Origin: Selaginella tamariscina
Lineage: Eukaryota; Streptophyta; Lycopodiopsida; Selaginellales; Selaginellaceae
Direction of reading: 5' to 3'
NCBI GenBank assembly: GCA_003024785.1
Contig: PUQB01000155.1
Location: 153,329-217,328 of the forward strand
Length of the DNA: 64,000 bases
In this document: positions 14,352-27,021 of the stretch, piece after piece
Layout of the letters: every line of letters begins with the position of its first letter
Position numbering within the stretch: position 1 is the stretch's first letter
Program-made: the position numbers and the translations under genes
The notes under the pieces: model-generated
The model's input: only the letters and a program-made list of their open reading frames with translations
What the model was told of the DNA's origin: nothing
Database searches by the model: none

Positions 14352-14912
14352 AAATAGGTACATGTATGTGATATTACACATGCAGTATGTGCCTGAATAT
14401 GGTGTTGTGTGGTTGTCGATGTCTGTGTCCAAAAAATTCCTAATAAATATTAACAGTATATACATGCATCTGTATGTTGTACACATACCATAAATATACG
14501 ATGAATAGACAACTCCATGTATTAATTAATGTGTCAAAAGTTTATTTAAAATTATAATATTAATTTAATAAATTATATACATATTAAAATGTCAATAGCC
14601 TAAAACACAATTTACATATTTATAATACACACACACACACACACACGTAATATAGCCTACATAATGTTATTCTGCATCTGCTACACGTGGAAATGGATCT
14701 CGCACATAAATAAGTGCTTTACTTAGAATTAATTAAATTAAGAACTCAGAATATACTTTAAAAAGATTAGGGAGACGTAAGAACTGAAACCTTGACTTAA
14801 ACAAAGGTCAATTAACTTAATAAACTCATTTAGCATAAGGACACCACACAGTATGTTTTCTCTCTCTCACACACACACGCGCACGTATCTTTTCTAGTTC
14901 ATAAACCCAACT

Positions 14913-14930
14913 ACCCTAAACCCTAAACCC
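14913..14930. repeat. Short interstitial telomere-type run
   Basis: About two and a half CCCTAAA units in a row, the Arabidopsis-type plant telomere motif. Isolated CCCTAA motifs also occur near 6,450, 46,550 and 54,230. It is too short to be a telomere remnant with certainty. Confidence 0.6.
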
Positions 14931-15760
14931 AAACTGTATAATACGAGGATAGTGAATTTGAATAAAAATATTGAAATGTTGACTTCAAATTGTGTTAGAA
15001 AATATTCTACTTTTAATTTAATATATTTTGATGTTTAAAACTTTGTTTTTAGGCTTTAGAAACTTTCTTTTACACTATCTCCTATTGTAGTAAGCGTGTC
15101 TAAGAGGTTTTCTAACGGGAAAGTTATGAATATTAGAAAAAATTTTACTATTTCTTAACAAAAACATATAAAGAACAAACCATTTAAAACTCGTTTTAGA
15201 AATTGTTAAAAATCGACAGTAGAATGAGTATTAAATCATGCATTATCAAAGCTCTCTCTCTCTCTCACACACACACACACAAGAAATAGGTATATATGTA
15301 TGTGATATTACACATGCAGTATATGCTGTTGTGTGGTTGTCGATGTTTGTGTGCACAAATTGTAATAAATAATAACAAATATACACACAACTGTATACAT
15401 TGTGTGTGTACACACACACACTAACTCCATGCATCAATAAGAATTAATTTTATATACAAGTTCATAACATTTTATTTTAGAATTATAAATTGAGTTGATA
15501 TTTTAAACGTTATTTTAATATGTATACAGCCTAAAATTAATTTACATATTTATAATGTATATGCATAACACAGGGATTTCATAGATTACATATTGTTATT
15601 CCATAAATAAGTGCTTTTTACTTTAAATTATAACTCAGAAGTATACTTTAAAAGGATAGGGTTTTTTTTTTTTTGTGTTAAAGGATAGTTATTGTGTGTT
15701 TATATTAAGCTTCTGTGTGGTTTTATTATAAATGAGATCAATGAATTGAAAAGGTAAATT

Positions 15761-17968
15761 AATATAATAAACTCCGGCTAGTTTTCACAATCCAGCCCCC
15801 TTCCTTAATCATAATAATTAAGTTAATTATTTTATTTATATGCATTTCATATAATATGATATAAATTAAAAAAACTTTCAGAGTTAACGCATTTCATACG
15901 TATACATTATTTGGTATATACAAATTTTCTTTAAATATATATATTTTCCTGGTTTTTAGTACTTATCAGTTAACTAAATTTTAATTAATTATCACTCGTG
16001 CATAAAGGGGCTGGATTGTGAAAGCGTTCCATAACTTTTATCTTGAAACAAAGATTGTTTATTTGAGAATTTATTTATTAGATTAGAATATTATTCCATT
16101 TAGCACAAGGAACACATACATGCACACATCTTTAGACGAGTGTATGGTGGATATATGTGTATATGTATTTGTAAATATAGATGCGAGGAGAATTTTACTG
16201 TGCATATATTTCTTAGGCATAATTAACTAGAATCCCATTGTTAAATCAGTGTTCACATCCAGCTACGTATCTGTTTGAAAGGCACACACACACACGCATG
16301 GAATGAAAGTGCATACAACATGTCAAAATTCATATTCTATCAAATTCAAGTTCGAAAGAATGCTTAATGTATATCCAAAATACTAAAAATATTTTTATAT
16401 TAAATATAAAACTAAAACTAATTAAATATAAGATAAATGTAAAATGTAATATAATATCTCTGCGATCTCTTATCATATATCAAATTATTACAAAGATCGA
16501 TGTTTATTTTCAAAATCTTAAACAAGGTATATTTCTAGGTCTCTTATGGCATGTGGGAGGGTTTTTCTCTCTCACACGCACGCACGCACACACAGTTTAC
16601 ATGATTATGTCAATATGAACTATAAACAGCATGCTTACACGAGTATCAGTACGTTTTCTTAATGTGCAGATCCCTTAACAATGTTATTAATTAAGTTTAA
16701 AGGTAAACTTTATTAATATAAAATGCTTTTTCTTGTAAAGCACGTTATATTTAGTTTCAATATTTAAAATAATGTTAAAATATTAATGAACTGTCAAACT
16801 ATATCAAATTTCGAAATAATAATTAAAACAGTAGCACTTCTTGAAGTATATGCAAAAGATATGTTGTCATTAAGGTATATGGAGAAGATACATTGATGTA
16901 TATACGTATATGTGGCGTATATATGCATGTACTTATATATGCATTATACACACACACGTACTCATGTTACATAGAAGATTATACACACATCGTTCGTACG
17001 TAATTGTGGTGTGTACTTGATGGTGTTTAAATGAACATATATTCTAATATAGAGATTTTATATTTGCAAATTTTTATATAAGAATTAAATAAATGATTTC
17101 CTAAAAATTATATACTAATTAATTTTCTTAAAGAATACTTATACAGTTACGCTTGAGAAAGTAATATTTGAAGTAATTATGAGTTTTACCTTTTATTTAT
17201 ACATCATAAATTAGCTTGGAGAAACACAGTAAGAAAAAATTACGGATGTGGTGCACGTGTGTGTATTCCTACCCCGATACTGTAAATAATATATCAGCTG
17301 ACTTGTTAGGTTTATGAGTTTGGTATATTTATTTATATAGGAAAATGGTACAGCTACTAAATTTGAAGTAATCATTAAATAAATAAACTTCTTTATACGA
17401 TGTATTAAATATACAGAATTTTTTATAAAAAAAAACATAGTTTTAATATTTCAATAAACTATCAAAATATATGTAAATCCAAGACTGGGGAGCAATAAAC
17501 ATACTTTCGCACTTTAATAACCAAAGAAATTTTAGACACAGAGGAAGATATATAGAGTGAAAAGATACACTATATATATATATATATATATATTACACTC
17601 GTCTAAAGATGCGTGTGGTGTGTGAGTGTGTGAGAGAGAGGGCGTTGATGATGCATGATTTTACCTAATTGATATATGAATATAACTCTCTCCCATAGAC
17701 AAAATTTTAAATGATTTGTTCTCGATATATAAAATTGTTTATAATTATTATAACTCCCTCGGTTTAAAAACTCAGATCTTTTTCCAGCTGGACGACGATT
17801 TTTACAAGAAAACTTTTAAAATATCAATGTAATTTCAATATGTATTTTAGATAACACAAGTTGAAGCTTTATGTACAATAAACATAGATAAGTAGAACTG
17901 CACACACATGCACCACACACACACATACACACATATAAGCTTGATATTAAATTTTCTTTCATTTGTAG
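15761..17968. other. Repeat-module DNA leading into relic B
   Basis: No supportable gene. About 16,080-16,540 matches 24,540-24,915 and 11,510-11,900. About 16,590-17,050 matches the DNA just right of the gypsy element (from about 30,037), which shows that the element interrupted a copy of this module. From about 17,590 the leader of relic B begins. Confidence 0.6.
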
Positions 17969-18613
17969 TTTGTACCTGAGCCTCGTTTTAACGAGGCTAA
18001 GGACTTCATTAGAAGTATGATTATGAGAAACTTCTTGAAGCTCTTGAAGGTGAATAACACAAAACAATTTGTTAAATAATAATTTTTATATAATAAATTA
18101 TAAAAGGCTATATAAAATAAGAATTAACTTCATTTTGTTTAAAATATTGAAGGAAATAGTGGTCATGGACGTGGACACTACTTTTAGTTGGATTTTGCTT
18201 AGTATTTACAAATACAGAAGAAAGTTGATGAGATTTACAGGTAACATATATAATTTAGCTTATTATGTATTATTAGTTTATTAATTAAATATTTATTATT
18301 GTTATTGTTAACTATATAATTAGTTTAGTTTATTTTAGATATTTATTTAAAATATATATATTTGTTGTGGGGAAAAGAATATGCCAGGATATATAGGTGT
18401 CGTAAAAAAATAAATCAAGAGATTGACATATTTTATATTTTTAATTCTATAGCCTAACTTACTAAACCCCGGGACTTAGGAGCATTTGTAATAATGCCAA
18501 GCAAAACTGAAATAATTTAACTTTAAATGATAAAATCATAACTTAGAAAAGTATATTCTTCAAAAAGAATATATGAAGTATCATAAGTTTAATTGAAATA
18601 TATTATTGTCGAA

Positions 18614-18680
<67 letters not shown>

Positions 18681-20955
18681 AGAAATTAATTTGACATACA
18701 CTTATTATATACACAAGCACACACATATACATATAACCATATGTGCAATGTTACACATACTAACCTTCTAAGTTCGTCGTCTTTGCAACGTCATTCTTCT
18801 TCTCAAACACGGCCCGCAAATTCTAATAAACTCATTGGGTATGTGAGATTAATATTTATACCGTCATGTTAAATAATGTGCTGTTTATAATAATGTATAA
18901 ATATTAATTATAAATTGATGTTTGATAATTTGATTAGCTTTATTTTTTATTATACAAAAGTATTTATAAAAATTATAAAGGTAATTATTTTTATCAAACT
19001 GTTTTAAAACCATGATTATTAAAATCTATCATACAGGGGGATCCTAATAAATTTAACAGGAATTTTACAATTTTTTGTTTTTAAATTTGTAATACATCAA
19101 TAAAATTGTATTCCCAATTAATAATATAGCTATAAATTTTTAAGAACCGAAGGAGTTTAAGACACAGCAAGTAGTGTTTCTAACTGCCTTACATGCATAC
19201 GTGAGAGCGTGCGTGATGATAATGCTTGTTTGATGTATATGGGTGATATTTAGTATTGTTTACATAAGTTTAAGTTAAAAGGGTTTCTTCTTTACATTTG
19301 TTTATAAGAAATGATAAATTTAATTCCTAAAACCTTTTGTAAACATAAATGTCTGTTTAAGCAGGTTGTTGAGTTTTAAAAATAAAGAAAAGAAATATGA
19401 AACTTAAATAATGTTAAAATATTAATAAACTATCAAACTATATCATATAAAATACGTTTACACATGGTAGTAGCACAAATTAGCTCAAAGAAGATACATT
19501 AGAGAATTTGGAGAAGATACATCGATGTATTTAAGTGGAGTATATATATGCATTATATATCATATGGTGTACAATATTCATGTTGCGGCTATACGACAGA
19601 CTAAGTTACTTCTGTGGAGATCTTAATACACATATGTAATCGAGATACATATAATCGGTAGAGACTTGCTTCCATGTCTATTAATATAACAAATTTAGTA
19701 ACATGTAATATGTATTAGGATTAATTTTAACAATTTAACATAATACATTAATTTTATACTAAGATTTTATGTTTATGTTTATATACCACACACACACACA
19801 CACACACACATATACAACAGACATAGTACATACATATGTGTGTGTGTGTGTGTTAATTGTTGTAATATATATACCTGCTGTGGTCTGCAACTGTGGTATG
19901 AAAACCACCTGTATTACATCACTGCATTAACACTTAATGACATTGTGTATATACAAATGTATATAAGTAATACGTATATTGTATTTACTACTATATATGT
20001 TACTATTTCATATATCATTAAATATAGATTGGGTTAAGGGTTTAGAATTTAGTGGAACGTTTAATAAATATATAATTATATATGTATTACCTTGAGATGA
20101 TCATTATTTACCACAGAACCAACCTCTCTTCAGGGCTGTATTTTAAACAGTAAATATTAATAATATAATATAATAAATAATACATCATATCATATACATA
20201 ACAGATACATACTAAAAGACTTTATTAATAAATATATTATATACAACTTAGTTGTACACTATGTACATAAAGTGCAATTTGTTTGGCATTATAGTTATAA
20301 TTATAATTATAAATTATCAATTAACAATTTTTATAATATAAATTATATATATTTATTTTATCGCTGCAAACTTCAAGGTTAATATAAACTTATTTATATA
20401 TAGTGTATCTGCTTATCCTCAGCAAACTGTAAAACACGCGCGCGCGCGCAAACACACATATGAATAAAAATAGATTTATTTCATTAATTAGTAACAAATA
20501 ACGCTTTCGGTAATCAATTAAAATTTAATTAATTAGTAAATACTAAAAATCAAGGAAACACATGTATTTAAAAAATCATTAATAAATCATGTATATGGAT
20601 AAAATGCATTAACCTGAAGATCTTTTAATTTATATTCATATAAAAATCATTTAAATAATTAACTTAATTAACTATGATTAAGGAAGGGGGCTGGATTATT
20701 ATTATGTAACATATGCTAGATTTATAGCTATTAACTACACCACATTCACATACACTTACATTAAATATAAAAATATAATGCTATGTCTAACTATACATAA
20801 AGCACACATATACACATATATACATATATTATGAATATATAAATAAAAAATATACATTAGGCAATACATACACGTACATATACAATACATACACATACCA
20901 ATTATCACTCCTTGATCACTTGCTAATTTCTGCACTAAGCTCGGGACTCATCTAT
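17969..20955. pseudogene. Phosphorylase relic B, split between strands
   Basis: On the plus strand: the FVPDPRF exon (17,969-18,049), the [11 protein letters not shown] exon (18,153-18,240, with a 5-bp deletion) and a remnant of the last exon (about 18,369-18,403). On the minus strand, further right: a piece of unidentified fragment X (18,775-18,824), the start of the catalytic-lysine exon (about 19,664-19,677), the VVFIPNYN exon (about 19,874-19,909), the EMSSEER exon (about 20,090-20,144) and parts of two upstream exons (about 20,360-20,435 and 20,895-20,955). The FVPDPRF exon lacks about 16 bp between the codons for IRS and YDYE. None of it can be translated as a phosphorylase. Confidence 0.8.
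18614..18676. repeat. (TA)n(GT)n microsatellite
   Basis: A TA run followed by a GT run just downstream of relic B. Equivalent positions of later copies carry TA-rich tracts at about 31,743, 35,097 and 43,438 and GT tracts at about 40,401 and 47,390. Confidence 0.95.
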
Positions 20956-23900
20956 TATCAAAATAATTATACAATATTAATAATGCATTATTGCTCCCCA
21001 GTCTTGGATTTTATATATATTGATAGTATATTAAAATGTTTAAACTAATATTTAAATATGTTTTCTTAAGCATATATATATATATAATAATATATATAAT
21101 TATAAATTACTTGTAAAGAAGGTAATAACTACCCTCAATTTCATCGTTTTATTAAAGTAAATATAACAAAATTTACAGATCAACGTTAGAGTGCAGATAT
21201 TGTTTCGTTCACTCATTCACTTTCTTAAACATACATACAGTTTGCATACAAAATATAGAAATTCATATTCTATTAAATTTCAGTTTGAAAGATGGCTTAA
21301 TGTATAATACTAAAAGATTCTTTGTATTAAATATAAAAGTAAAACTAATTAAATATTTTTAAATAAAAAACAAAATATAAGATCTTTTCTATATTTTGAA
21401 CATATTAATTTCTTATTATAAATTACATACAAATGTGAACTTAAAATGTCATAGTTATTACTTATATATAGATATATAGTGATTAATATATTAAATTTAT
21501 TTACTGTGTGTCATTTATATGCAAGTATGTATCTTAAATTCCATTTAATAGCCATCCTAATTCCTATCTAACAGCTCTATTAATTCTACCATGTTGTTGT
21601 CCTAGACTCAATTTTAATAATTATTTTAAATTCACAATGTAAGTTAAGGATCTAATTTAAGAATAAACTTATTAAATTAATGATAATAATTAAATTAAAA
21701 ATTAAGTTAAATTAAAAATAATAATAACAACTAAGTTAATAGTTCGACTTCATCAGGTTAATAAAATAATAAATTCATTATATTAACTTAAAAATAATAA
21801 TTAGATTAAGGATTAACTTAGAGATAAAATAATGAATTTATTAACTTAAAATAATAGCTGGTTTAAGAATTCAACTTAAAGATAAAATCATTATGTTAAA
21901 ATATTAATTAAATTAGAATTATTAAATAATTAAGCCAAAAGCATAATAGCTTAAAAATAAATTTACCATGTTAATAATAACAAGTGGGTAAATAATATAT
22001 TATTATTAAAATAAAATTTATTTAATGTATATTTATTATTAATGCATATAAATAATTATTCTAAATCTTAAACTTATGTGCCGCCGTGGAACGGGCCCAT
22101 TTTAAATTTTAAATTCACATGGTACTATTTTGATTATGCATGGCCTAATGCATGATTTAAAAATAATAATTAAATTAAGAGTCTAATTTAAAAATAAACT
22201 TATCAAGTTAAAAATAATAATTAAGTTAAAAGTAATTAAATAATTAAGTTCATGCTAAATAATAACTAAGTTAAAGGCTAATAGTTATACATAGTTATTA
22301 AAATTTATAGTATGCAATGTTGTAAACTTTGAATACGTTCGTCAGCGACAAAATATCTAATTTAAGCATGAATTATTTATAAATAAGCATATTTTATCTT
22401 AAATTATTCTTTATATGTCAGAAACATAATAATAATGTGAACCAGTTTATATATTCACTTGGTTTTGAAATAGTTAGATGATATTTTTTATAAAATATAA
22501 TATCCATAATTATGTTTATCACCAAAGGACAAAAGAATTTTCACATTTTAAAAATAATTTAATTAAAAATTTAGAAATGTTATACACATTGTAATTAACA
22601 AGTACACATTAGAAAAATTAACACATTAGATATTAATCACCTACATTTCTCATATATGACTACCATCCACAAGTATTAAGTGTAGTTATAGTTAGGAAGA
22701 AAGAAGGTAGAGAAGGGTCTTCTAGAAATATAACAAATCTTTCAATGATTTAATAAATATTCTTTGAATATGACATGTACACACACATATATAGCATACT
22801 TGCATTTTAGATTCACTATAGCACACACACACACAAACACAGTTTTTACATCGACTAGTATGTATATGTAGTTATTTTGAATGTATAATAATTTGGTTAC
22901 TGAAGTGTTGAACATTGTATGTTTATTGTACACACAGCTTCAAATTGTGTTATGGGAATATTCTATTTTTATTTTTAATATATTTTCTTTTAGACTTTGA
23001 AAACTTTTCTTTTGGAATATCTTCATCCTCCTCACATGGGCAGTGTATTTTTAAGAGCTTTTATTAAACTTTAAAAAACAAAAAAGATATCCAAAAAACA
23101 AACTATTTAAAACTCGTTTTAGAAATTATACAAAATTCACATTAGAATGGGTGAAAATAACCCCGGTGAACAGTATTAAATCATGCATTATCAAAGCTCT
23201 CTCTCTTCTCTCTCTCACACACACACGCAATAAATAGGTACATGTATATGATATTACACATGCAGTATGTGCCTGAATATGGTGTTGTGTATATTAACAG
23301 TATATACATGCATTCTTTAATATACCGTCTGTTGTACACATACCATAAATATACGATGAGTAGACACTCCATGTATTAATTAATGTGTATATAAAAGTTC
23401 ATAACGTTTTATTTAAAATTATAATATTAATTTAATAAGTTGCATACATATTAAAATGTCAATAGCCTAACACATAATTTACATATTTATAACACACAAC
23501 ACACACGTAATATAACATATGTAGAGCTTACATAATGTTATTCTGCATCTACTACACGTGGAAATGGATCTCGCACATCAATAAGTGCTTTACTTAGAAT
23601 TAATTAAATTAAGAATTCAGAAGTATACTTTAAAAAGATTAAGGAGATGTACGAACTGAAACCTTGACTTAAACAAAAGGTAAATTAATTTAATTGAAAT
23701 GTTGACTTCAAATTGTGTTAGAAAATATTCTACTTTTAATTTAATATATTTTTATATTACATTGATGTTTAAATTTTTTTTAGACTTTATAAACTTTTCT
23801 TTAAAATATCTCCACGCTCTAGTATTGTAAGTAAACAAACGTTTTTAAGAGGTTTTCTAACGAGAAAGTTATAAATATTTAAAAACATTTGTACTATTTC

Positions 23901-25046
23901 TTAACAAAAACATATAAAGAACAACCATTTAAAACTCGTTTTAGAAATTGTTAAAAATCGACATTAAAATGAGTATTAGATCATGCATTATCAAGGCTCT
24001 CTCTCACACACACAGTAAAGGTATGTGATATTATTACCATGCAGTATATGCCTGAATATGGTGTTGTGTGGTTGTCGATGTTTGTGTGCACAAATTTTTT
24101 AATAAATAATAACAGTATATACACGCATCTGTACATGGTGTGTACACATACACTAACTCCATGCATCAATAATAAATAATTTGTATATACAAGTTCATAA
24201 CATTTTATTTCAGAATTATAATATTAATTTGATTATTTTAACGTTATTTTAATATGTATATAACCTAAAAATTAATTTACATATTTATAATGTATATATA
24301 GGTAATATAATATATGCATAACACGGGTTTCATAGATTACATATTGTTATTCCATAAATAAGTGCTTTTTACGTTAAGTTAAAACTCAAAAGTAGGAATT
24401 TTTTTTTGTGTTAAAGGATAGTTATTGTGTGTTTATAAGTTTCATTGAAGGATTAAGAATGAGATGAATGAACTGAAAAGGTAAATTAATATAATAAACT
24501 TTTACCTGAGAGATTTATTTATTTATTTATTTATTAGATTGGAATATTATTCTGGTTAAAAAGAGATTAATCATTTAGCACAAGGAAACACATACATCAT
24601 GCAATGTGTGGTGGATATATGTGTATATGTATCTGTGCATAAGTGTGTATGTTTCAGGTTTACGATGATATGAGAATTCTACTGTGCATATATTTCTTAG
24701 GCATAATTAACTAGAATCGCTTATACATATAAACCATATAGAAATACTAAAATATCTTTATATTAAATATAAAACTAAAACTAATTAAATATAAGATAAA
24801 TGTAAAATGTAATATAATATCTTTGCGATCTCTTATCATATATCAAATTGTTCACGTTATTATATAGATTGATGTATTATTTCTTTATTTGCAAAATCTT
24901 AAAACAAGGTATTTCATCTCATTTAAAACATCTTATTATTATTATACGTATAACATTATTGAAAGAACCTCTTCTCATATAATCACATGATAAATATACT
25001 TTTATGAAGGTGAATATCCATTTATATAAAAGAGTCATTCACACAC
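20956..25046. other. AT-rich repeat DNA without a gene
   Basis: No supportable gene. About 21,600-22,080 is a run of short 'taattaaattaaa' words that resembles low-complexity expansion. 22,140-24,500 is the duplicate of 13,180-15,760. 24,540-25,020 matches 16,080-16,540. The right end is interrupted by the gypsy LTR element. Confidence 0.6.
22140..24500. repeat. Segmental duplicate of 13.18-15.76 kb
   Basis: Second copy of the long module, with the same order of landmarks and a separation of about 8.9 kb from the first. Both CT/CA tracts are shorter here (about 23,197-23,228 and 23,998-24,014). No coding content was seen. Confidence 0.75.
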
Positions 25047-25081
25047 TGTAAGATACTGTATATTAGATAACGTACCGTATA

Positions 25082-25109
25082 TACGCATGTGTATATACGC
25101 ACATGCGTA
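25082..25109. promoter_or_regulatory. LTR hairpin
   Basis: TACGCATGTG at 25,082-25,091 is the exact reverse complement of CACATGCGTA at 25,100-25,109, with an 8-nt loop. The right LTR carries the same hairpin near 29,815. The role is unknown; it lies upstream of the TATA box in the presumed U3. Confidence 0.7.
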
Positions 25110-25147
25110 GTGACACATGGGTGGTGATCTGGCCCCCATGTGTCAGC

Positions 25148-25196
25148 GCCACGTGTCGCATGTGTGCCACGTGGCAGGAGACCTCCTGTATATAAG
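25148..25196 (+). promoter_or_regulatory. LTR G-boxes and TATA box
   Basis: GCCACGTGTC (25,148-25,157) and the palindrome GCCACGTGGC (25,166-25,175) both contain the CACGTG G-box core bound by plant bZIP and bHLH factors. TATATAAG follows at 25,189-25,196, with a start site expected about 25-35 bp downstream. The spacing suits a pol II promoter in U3. Regulation by stress or light signals is inference only. Confidence 0.6.
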
Positions 25197-25251
25197 CAGG
25201 GTTTTTTGTAAACTAAGATCAGATTTTCATTTAATATATCTGCTCTTTCAT

Positions 25252-25267
25252 TGGTGGAGAAGTTGGG
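25252..25267 (+). other. Candidate primer binding site
   Basis: Begins TGGTGG one base after the left LTR. The opening TGG would pair with a tRNA 3' CCA end. I do not recognise the matching tRNA, so the assignment rests on position and the leading TGG. Confidence 0.4.
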
Positions 25268-25303
25268 TATTCCTTTCTTCCGCATTTTCTTTTTCTTGTT
25301 TCC

Positions 25304-26384
25304 ATGACAATGAACATGGAGACGGCTTTTAGCATTATTGCTACTGCTATTGATGCACAAACTAAGTTGTTGGAGCGCTTCGTTGAGGGTCCGTCCTCCT
25401 CTTCCCCGTCTGAGCCTCATGCCGGGGGATCTGCTTCTAGTACTCCTTCATCTTCTTCACAGGCCACAAATCCGAGGGTTCGACCCCGATCTTTTTGTGG
25501 TGATCCGGGAGATGATGTATACCACTGGTTTGATCATTTCCAAGTCATTGTTCGTTACATGGTTGGGATGAGGCCCGTGCTCTCAGAGAATTCCCTACAT
25601 GTTTGGAAGGCCCTGCGCTCAAGTGGTATAATGGATTGGCTGCGGAGATTCAAGCCAATAGTAATCGGTTAACGGAATGTCTCAAACGTACGTTTGGCAA
25701 AGTTGAGGATTCAGATGATGCTTTCCAACAACTGCATGCGATACGACAACATCCTGGTGAGTCTGTTATGCGGTTTAGTATTAGGTTCGGGGATTTAGTT
25801 CGGCGTGCATATCCTAACATGCCTGAGCCTATTAAGCTCGGTATGTTATGGCCAACTATGCGACCCGAACTTGTTCGATTCGTTCGGGCTCTTCGTCCTA
25901 CCACATTGGAGGAAGCTTTTGCACTAGCTCAACGTTTTGAGTTGGTGCCTGGTGAGGGCCGTGTTCCCCTTGGGTTACCTGCTCCTCTTGTTCAGCGTGC
26001 TGATCCAATGGAGGTTGATGCTGCTGCATATGTGCCCGCACGACAAGCCTTTCGTGGTCGACCTCGGGGCCCACCCCGTAGACCACCTCCACGAAATCGT
26101 CCTGCACCTGCTCCAGTTCCTGCCCGTGGTGGTCAAAATCCACGGATTCGTGACAGGAGGAATCGGAACAATGCAGGTCAACCCAATCAAGTTCATGCTG
26201 GGCCTGTTGGGCACCTGGACATACTTGGCGGGCATGCGATGTGTATCCTGATTGGCGTCCACCACATCCAGGCTGGCGACCATATGTTCCGGATGGTGTA
26301 CCTGTGGCGGCCATTATGTCTGATGATGAGCTTCCAGATGATGACGCTTCTCTTGCGGGTGGATCTGTTGCGGAAAACCAGTAA
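25304..26384 (+). pseudogene. gag: gypsy gag (capsid and zinc knuckle), frame broken
   Basis: Encodes the structural protein that packages element RNA. The chosen start MTMNMETAFS at 25,304 follows the leader. The first frame runs to about 25,565 and includes RSFCGDPGDDVYHWFDHF. The product then continues in a second frame as the retrotransposon gag domain (LKWYNGLAAEIQ, LVRRAYPNMPEPIKLGML) with a basic RGRPRGPPRRPPPRNRP tail. It moves to a third frame near 26,180, where a CX2CX4HX4C knuckle (CWACWAPGHTWRAC, from 26,196) and an acidic stretch precede a stop at 26,382-26,384. Each break is explained by one missing base. Overlapping antisense frames of up to 193 codons are shadows of this GC-richer DNA. 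Confidence 0.85.
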
Positions 26385-27021
26385 TCGTACGGGCGACGGA
26401 GGGATCCCGTGCGATGGAAACTCCACCTCCATGTTTTTTTCGCTATGCATATCAAGGGTTGCAAGTTCCACCAAATCATCCAGTTTTCACATTTTCTGCA
26501 CGAGTGAATGATGTTTCAGTCACAGTACTTGTGGATACAGGATCTAGCATGTCTTCCATAACTACTTCTCTGGCGCATCGGTGCTCATTACCCTTGAGAC
26601 GAGCAGATAAGGTCTTGCACATTTTATATGGTAATGGGCAGTCTCGTGCAGTATCACAGTACACCACTTCGACTACACTAGTTATGGGTGCCAACTGTAA
26701 GTTTCCCTCTGGGTCTCTTAGGGTTGTCCCTTCCCAGGTCTTTGACATCATTCTGGGATGTGATTGGTTAAAGCAGTCGAAAGGTACATGTGATTTTTCA
26801 CTCTCTCCTCCTGTATTACGCTTGGAGTCTGTGTCTTTGCAGTCTGTTCCTTTACGTCCAGAGAAGTTTGTTGCTGTTTGTATCACGCATACAGCTCCTT
26901 TGATTCCGGTCTTGGGATGGTGTTCATCTCAACAGGTTCAAATGCCGGATCCGTCACCTGAGTGTCGAGCACACTGCATCGAACAACTTAAGAAACAAGT
27001 ATGCAAGTTTGTTCAAATTTG
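26385..27021 (+). pseudogene. pol: gypsy aspartic protease and start of pol
   Basis: Protease part of the polyprotein, which cleaves Gag and Pol. The active-site motif VDTGSSMSS is at about 26,531-26,557, preceded by a beta-strand-like FTFSARVNDVSVTV. The second half of the fold is suggested by DIILGCDWL at about 26,747-26,773, the usual ILG motif of retropepsin-like proteases. The frame differs from that of the zinc knuckle, and the junction near 26,370-26,380 is an AAAA run. It ends at a stop at 27,020 that interrupts the linker to reverse transcriptase. Confidence 0.85.

Larger units (their letters stand above)
13180..15760. repeat. Segmental duplicate of 22.14-24.50 kb
   Basis: Long collinear similarity to 22,140-24,500, including shared landmarks such as 'agaagggtcttctagaaata', 'gacatgtacacacacatata', a CT/CA tract preceded by 'aaactcgttttagaaatt', and 'ctacacgtggaaatggatct'. 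No gene is visible. Differences are mostly short indels and microsatellite length. The second copy continues into relic-rich DNA that was later hit by the gypsy element at 25,047. Confidence 0.75.
25047..25250 (+). repeat. Left (5') LTR
   Basis: 204 bp, TG to CA. It differs from the right LTR by a few short indels, including a T run of six against five. It carries the promoter elements listed separately. The short length is unusual for plant gypsy elements, whose LTRs are often several hundred bp or more. Confidence 0.93.

Noticed and set aside
25898..26479. 193-codon antisense frame over gag
   Set aside because: Shadow of the sense gag frame in GC-richer DNA; no recognisable domain.
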